Origin: Diaporthe sp. PMI_573
Lineage: Eukaryota > Ascomycota > Sordariomycetes > Diaporthales > Diaporthaceae
Reading direction: 5' to 3'
DNA length: 64,000 nucleotides
Assembly: GCA_021399435.1 (NCBI GenBank)
Contig: JAJTUP010000043.1
Coordinates: 434,001-498,000 of the forward strand
The notes below the pieces were generated by a model, which was not told the origin of the DNA, did not search any database, and worked only from the letters and a program-made list of their open reading frames with translations. Below, one piece after another: positions 63,357 through 64,000 of this stretch. Numbering within the stretch: the stretch's first letter is position 1; each line of letters opens with the position of its first letter. The translations under genes were made by a program, and so were the position numbers.

Positions 63357-64000
63357 CTACCCTTCGACTTCAACGTCGTCAGAATCCTCATCAGAACCAA
63401 CCACGATGCAACTTTCTGGTGTTTCTGACTTTTCAGACCCTTCTTCGTCTGCTGACTTAGCCTCAATTGCCCGAATGTTGACGAACCTCGAGTTGGGGTT
63501 GGTTTCGACCTTCTTCCTCTTTACTGGTGCCATTGCTTCCAACCTTGCTTTGAGAAGCTCATTTTCTCTGAGGGCCATCTTCAATTGCCAGTTCTTCTCG
63601 TCATATCCTTTTTCAACCTTCCTGAACAGTAGTCGTTGTGTGGCGATTGAGTGATTGCCCTCATCGAAAAAACCGTGCAACGTGCGGATCTCTCTGGATG
63701 CTCTGGGCGTCGACAACACCACTTTTTTAATGCTGATCGGTACTGGGGTGACTAATTCGATCCTTCTCTTTCTCGTGGTGTCATCTATTTTTGCTCTCGC
63801 CGCCGCTTTCTTGGTGTTTTCCAGCAATTGGATGCTGAGCAGTGGCTTGGCCATATTGACCGGCCACAATCCAGTTGCACGCCACCCACTGAGCACATTG
63901 CTCTCCTTCAAAGCCTTCTCACGGCCCTTCCGATAGCAAAAAAGAAACAACTGCTTGCCCGAAACAGTGTTCTCAGTGTAGAAGTTCAGAAGGTTAGCTT
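63357..64000 (-). CDS. Fot1/pogo-type transposase C-terminus, runs off the window
   Basis: An open minus-strand frame from the window edge to 63357. ESNVLSGWRATGLWPVNMAK is the conserved segment after the DDE catalytic core of Fot1/pogo transposases (GWRxAGLxPxNP). It is followed by basic nuclear-localisation-like clusters, a short coiled coil (NWQLKMALRENELLKARLEA) and an acidic end (SDEDSDDVEVEG). The catalytic core and N-terminus lie right of the window. No stops in view, so the element may be intact. Confidence 0.8.
   Translation of the reverse strand, partial: ANLLNFYTENTVSGKQLFLFCYRKGREKALKESNVLSGWRATGLWPVNMAKPLLSIQLLENTKKAAARAKIDDTTRKRRIELVTPVPISIKKVVLSTPRASREIRTLHGFFDEGNHSIATQRLLFRKVEKGYDEKNWQLKMALRENELLKARLEAMAPVKRKKVETNPNSRFVNIRAIEAKSADEEGSEKSETPESCIVVGSDEDSDDVEVEG

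Overview
This 64-kb window looks like an accessory, transposon-rich stretch of a filamentous ascomycete (Pezizomycotina) chromosome. The basis is short GT-AG introns of about 50-155 bp, fungal-specific protein families, fungal transposons (Tad-like LINE, hAT, Helitron, Fot1/pogo, Ty1/copia and Ty3/gypsy), and decay consistent with repeat-induced point mutation (RIP): runs of C-to-T or G-to-A changes that turn Trp, Gln and Arg codons into stops. No rRNA, convincing tRNA or CRISPR was found. Intact GC-rich genes sit as islands between AT-rich blocks of repeats and gene debris.

Layout: 1-6.9 kb holds a copia RNase H fragment, the chromodomain end of a gypsy polyprotein with its 3' LTR, and two tandem repeats. 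7.0-9.7 kb is a multi-exon gene for a CorA-like membrane protein, and 10.1-12.2 kb is a divergent arginyl-tRNA synthetase paralogue. 12.2-17.3 kb is a nested insertion: a hAT element with an open transposase frame lies inside the ORF2 of a RIP-damaged Tad-like LINE. 17.7-22.4 kb holds a SKP1/F-box fusion locus and a divergently oriented paralogue of its N-terminal domain. 23.0-26.8 kb is a Helitron that has lost the ATPase core of its helicase. 27-32.4 kb has a MYND-finger gene, a proline-rich gene with a BIR-like zinc site, a secreted protein and a small unknown gene. 32.4-35.5 kb is a second hAT element with an uninterrupted 864-residue transposase.

36-46 kb is a gene graveyard: an EST1-type gene fragment, a 1.9-kb inverted duplication carrying a small hydrophobic-tail protein and F-box remnants, a short MADS-like gene, an internally deleted phosphotransferase, a 390-bp palindrome and a 28-bp minisatellite. 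46.4-48.7 kb holds a 150-bp Tc1/mariner-type MITE and two healthy convergent enzyme genes (SnoaL-like, Nudix). 49-60 kb is a partial segmental duplication: a conserved fungal gene and an EST1-type gene at 54-59.7 kb have degenerate copies at 50-52 kb, mixed with fragments of importin-alpha, CDC24 and a pogo transposase. 60-64 kb has a degenerate ORF, a coiled-coil hypothetical gene, a P-loop kinase fragment and the 3' end of a pogo-type transposase running off the window.

The two most interesting signals are (i) the SKP1/F-box family together with a dispersed small hydrophobic-tail protein that recurs near F-box debris, which resembles a selfish or paired-gene cassette but is unproven, and (ii) an ArgRS-like protein that keeps the fold but has changed both catalytic signature motifs.
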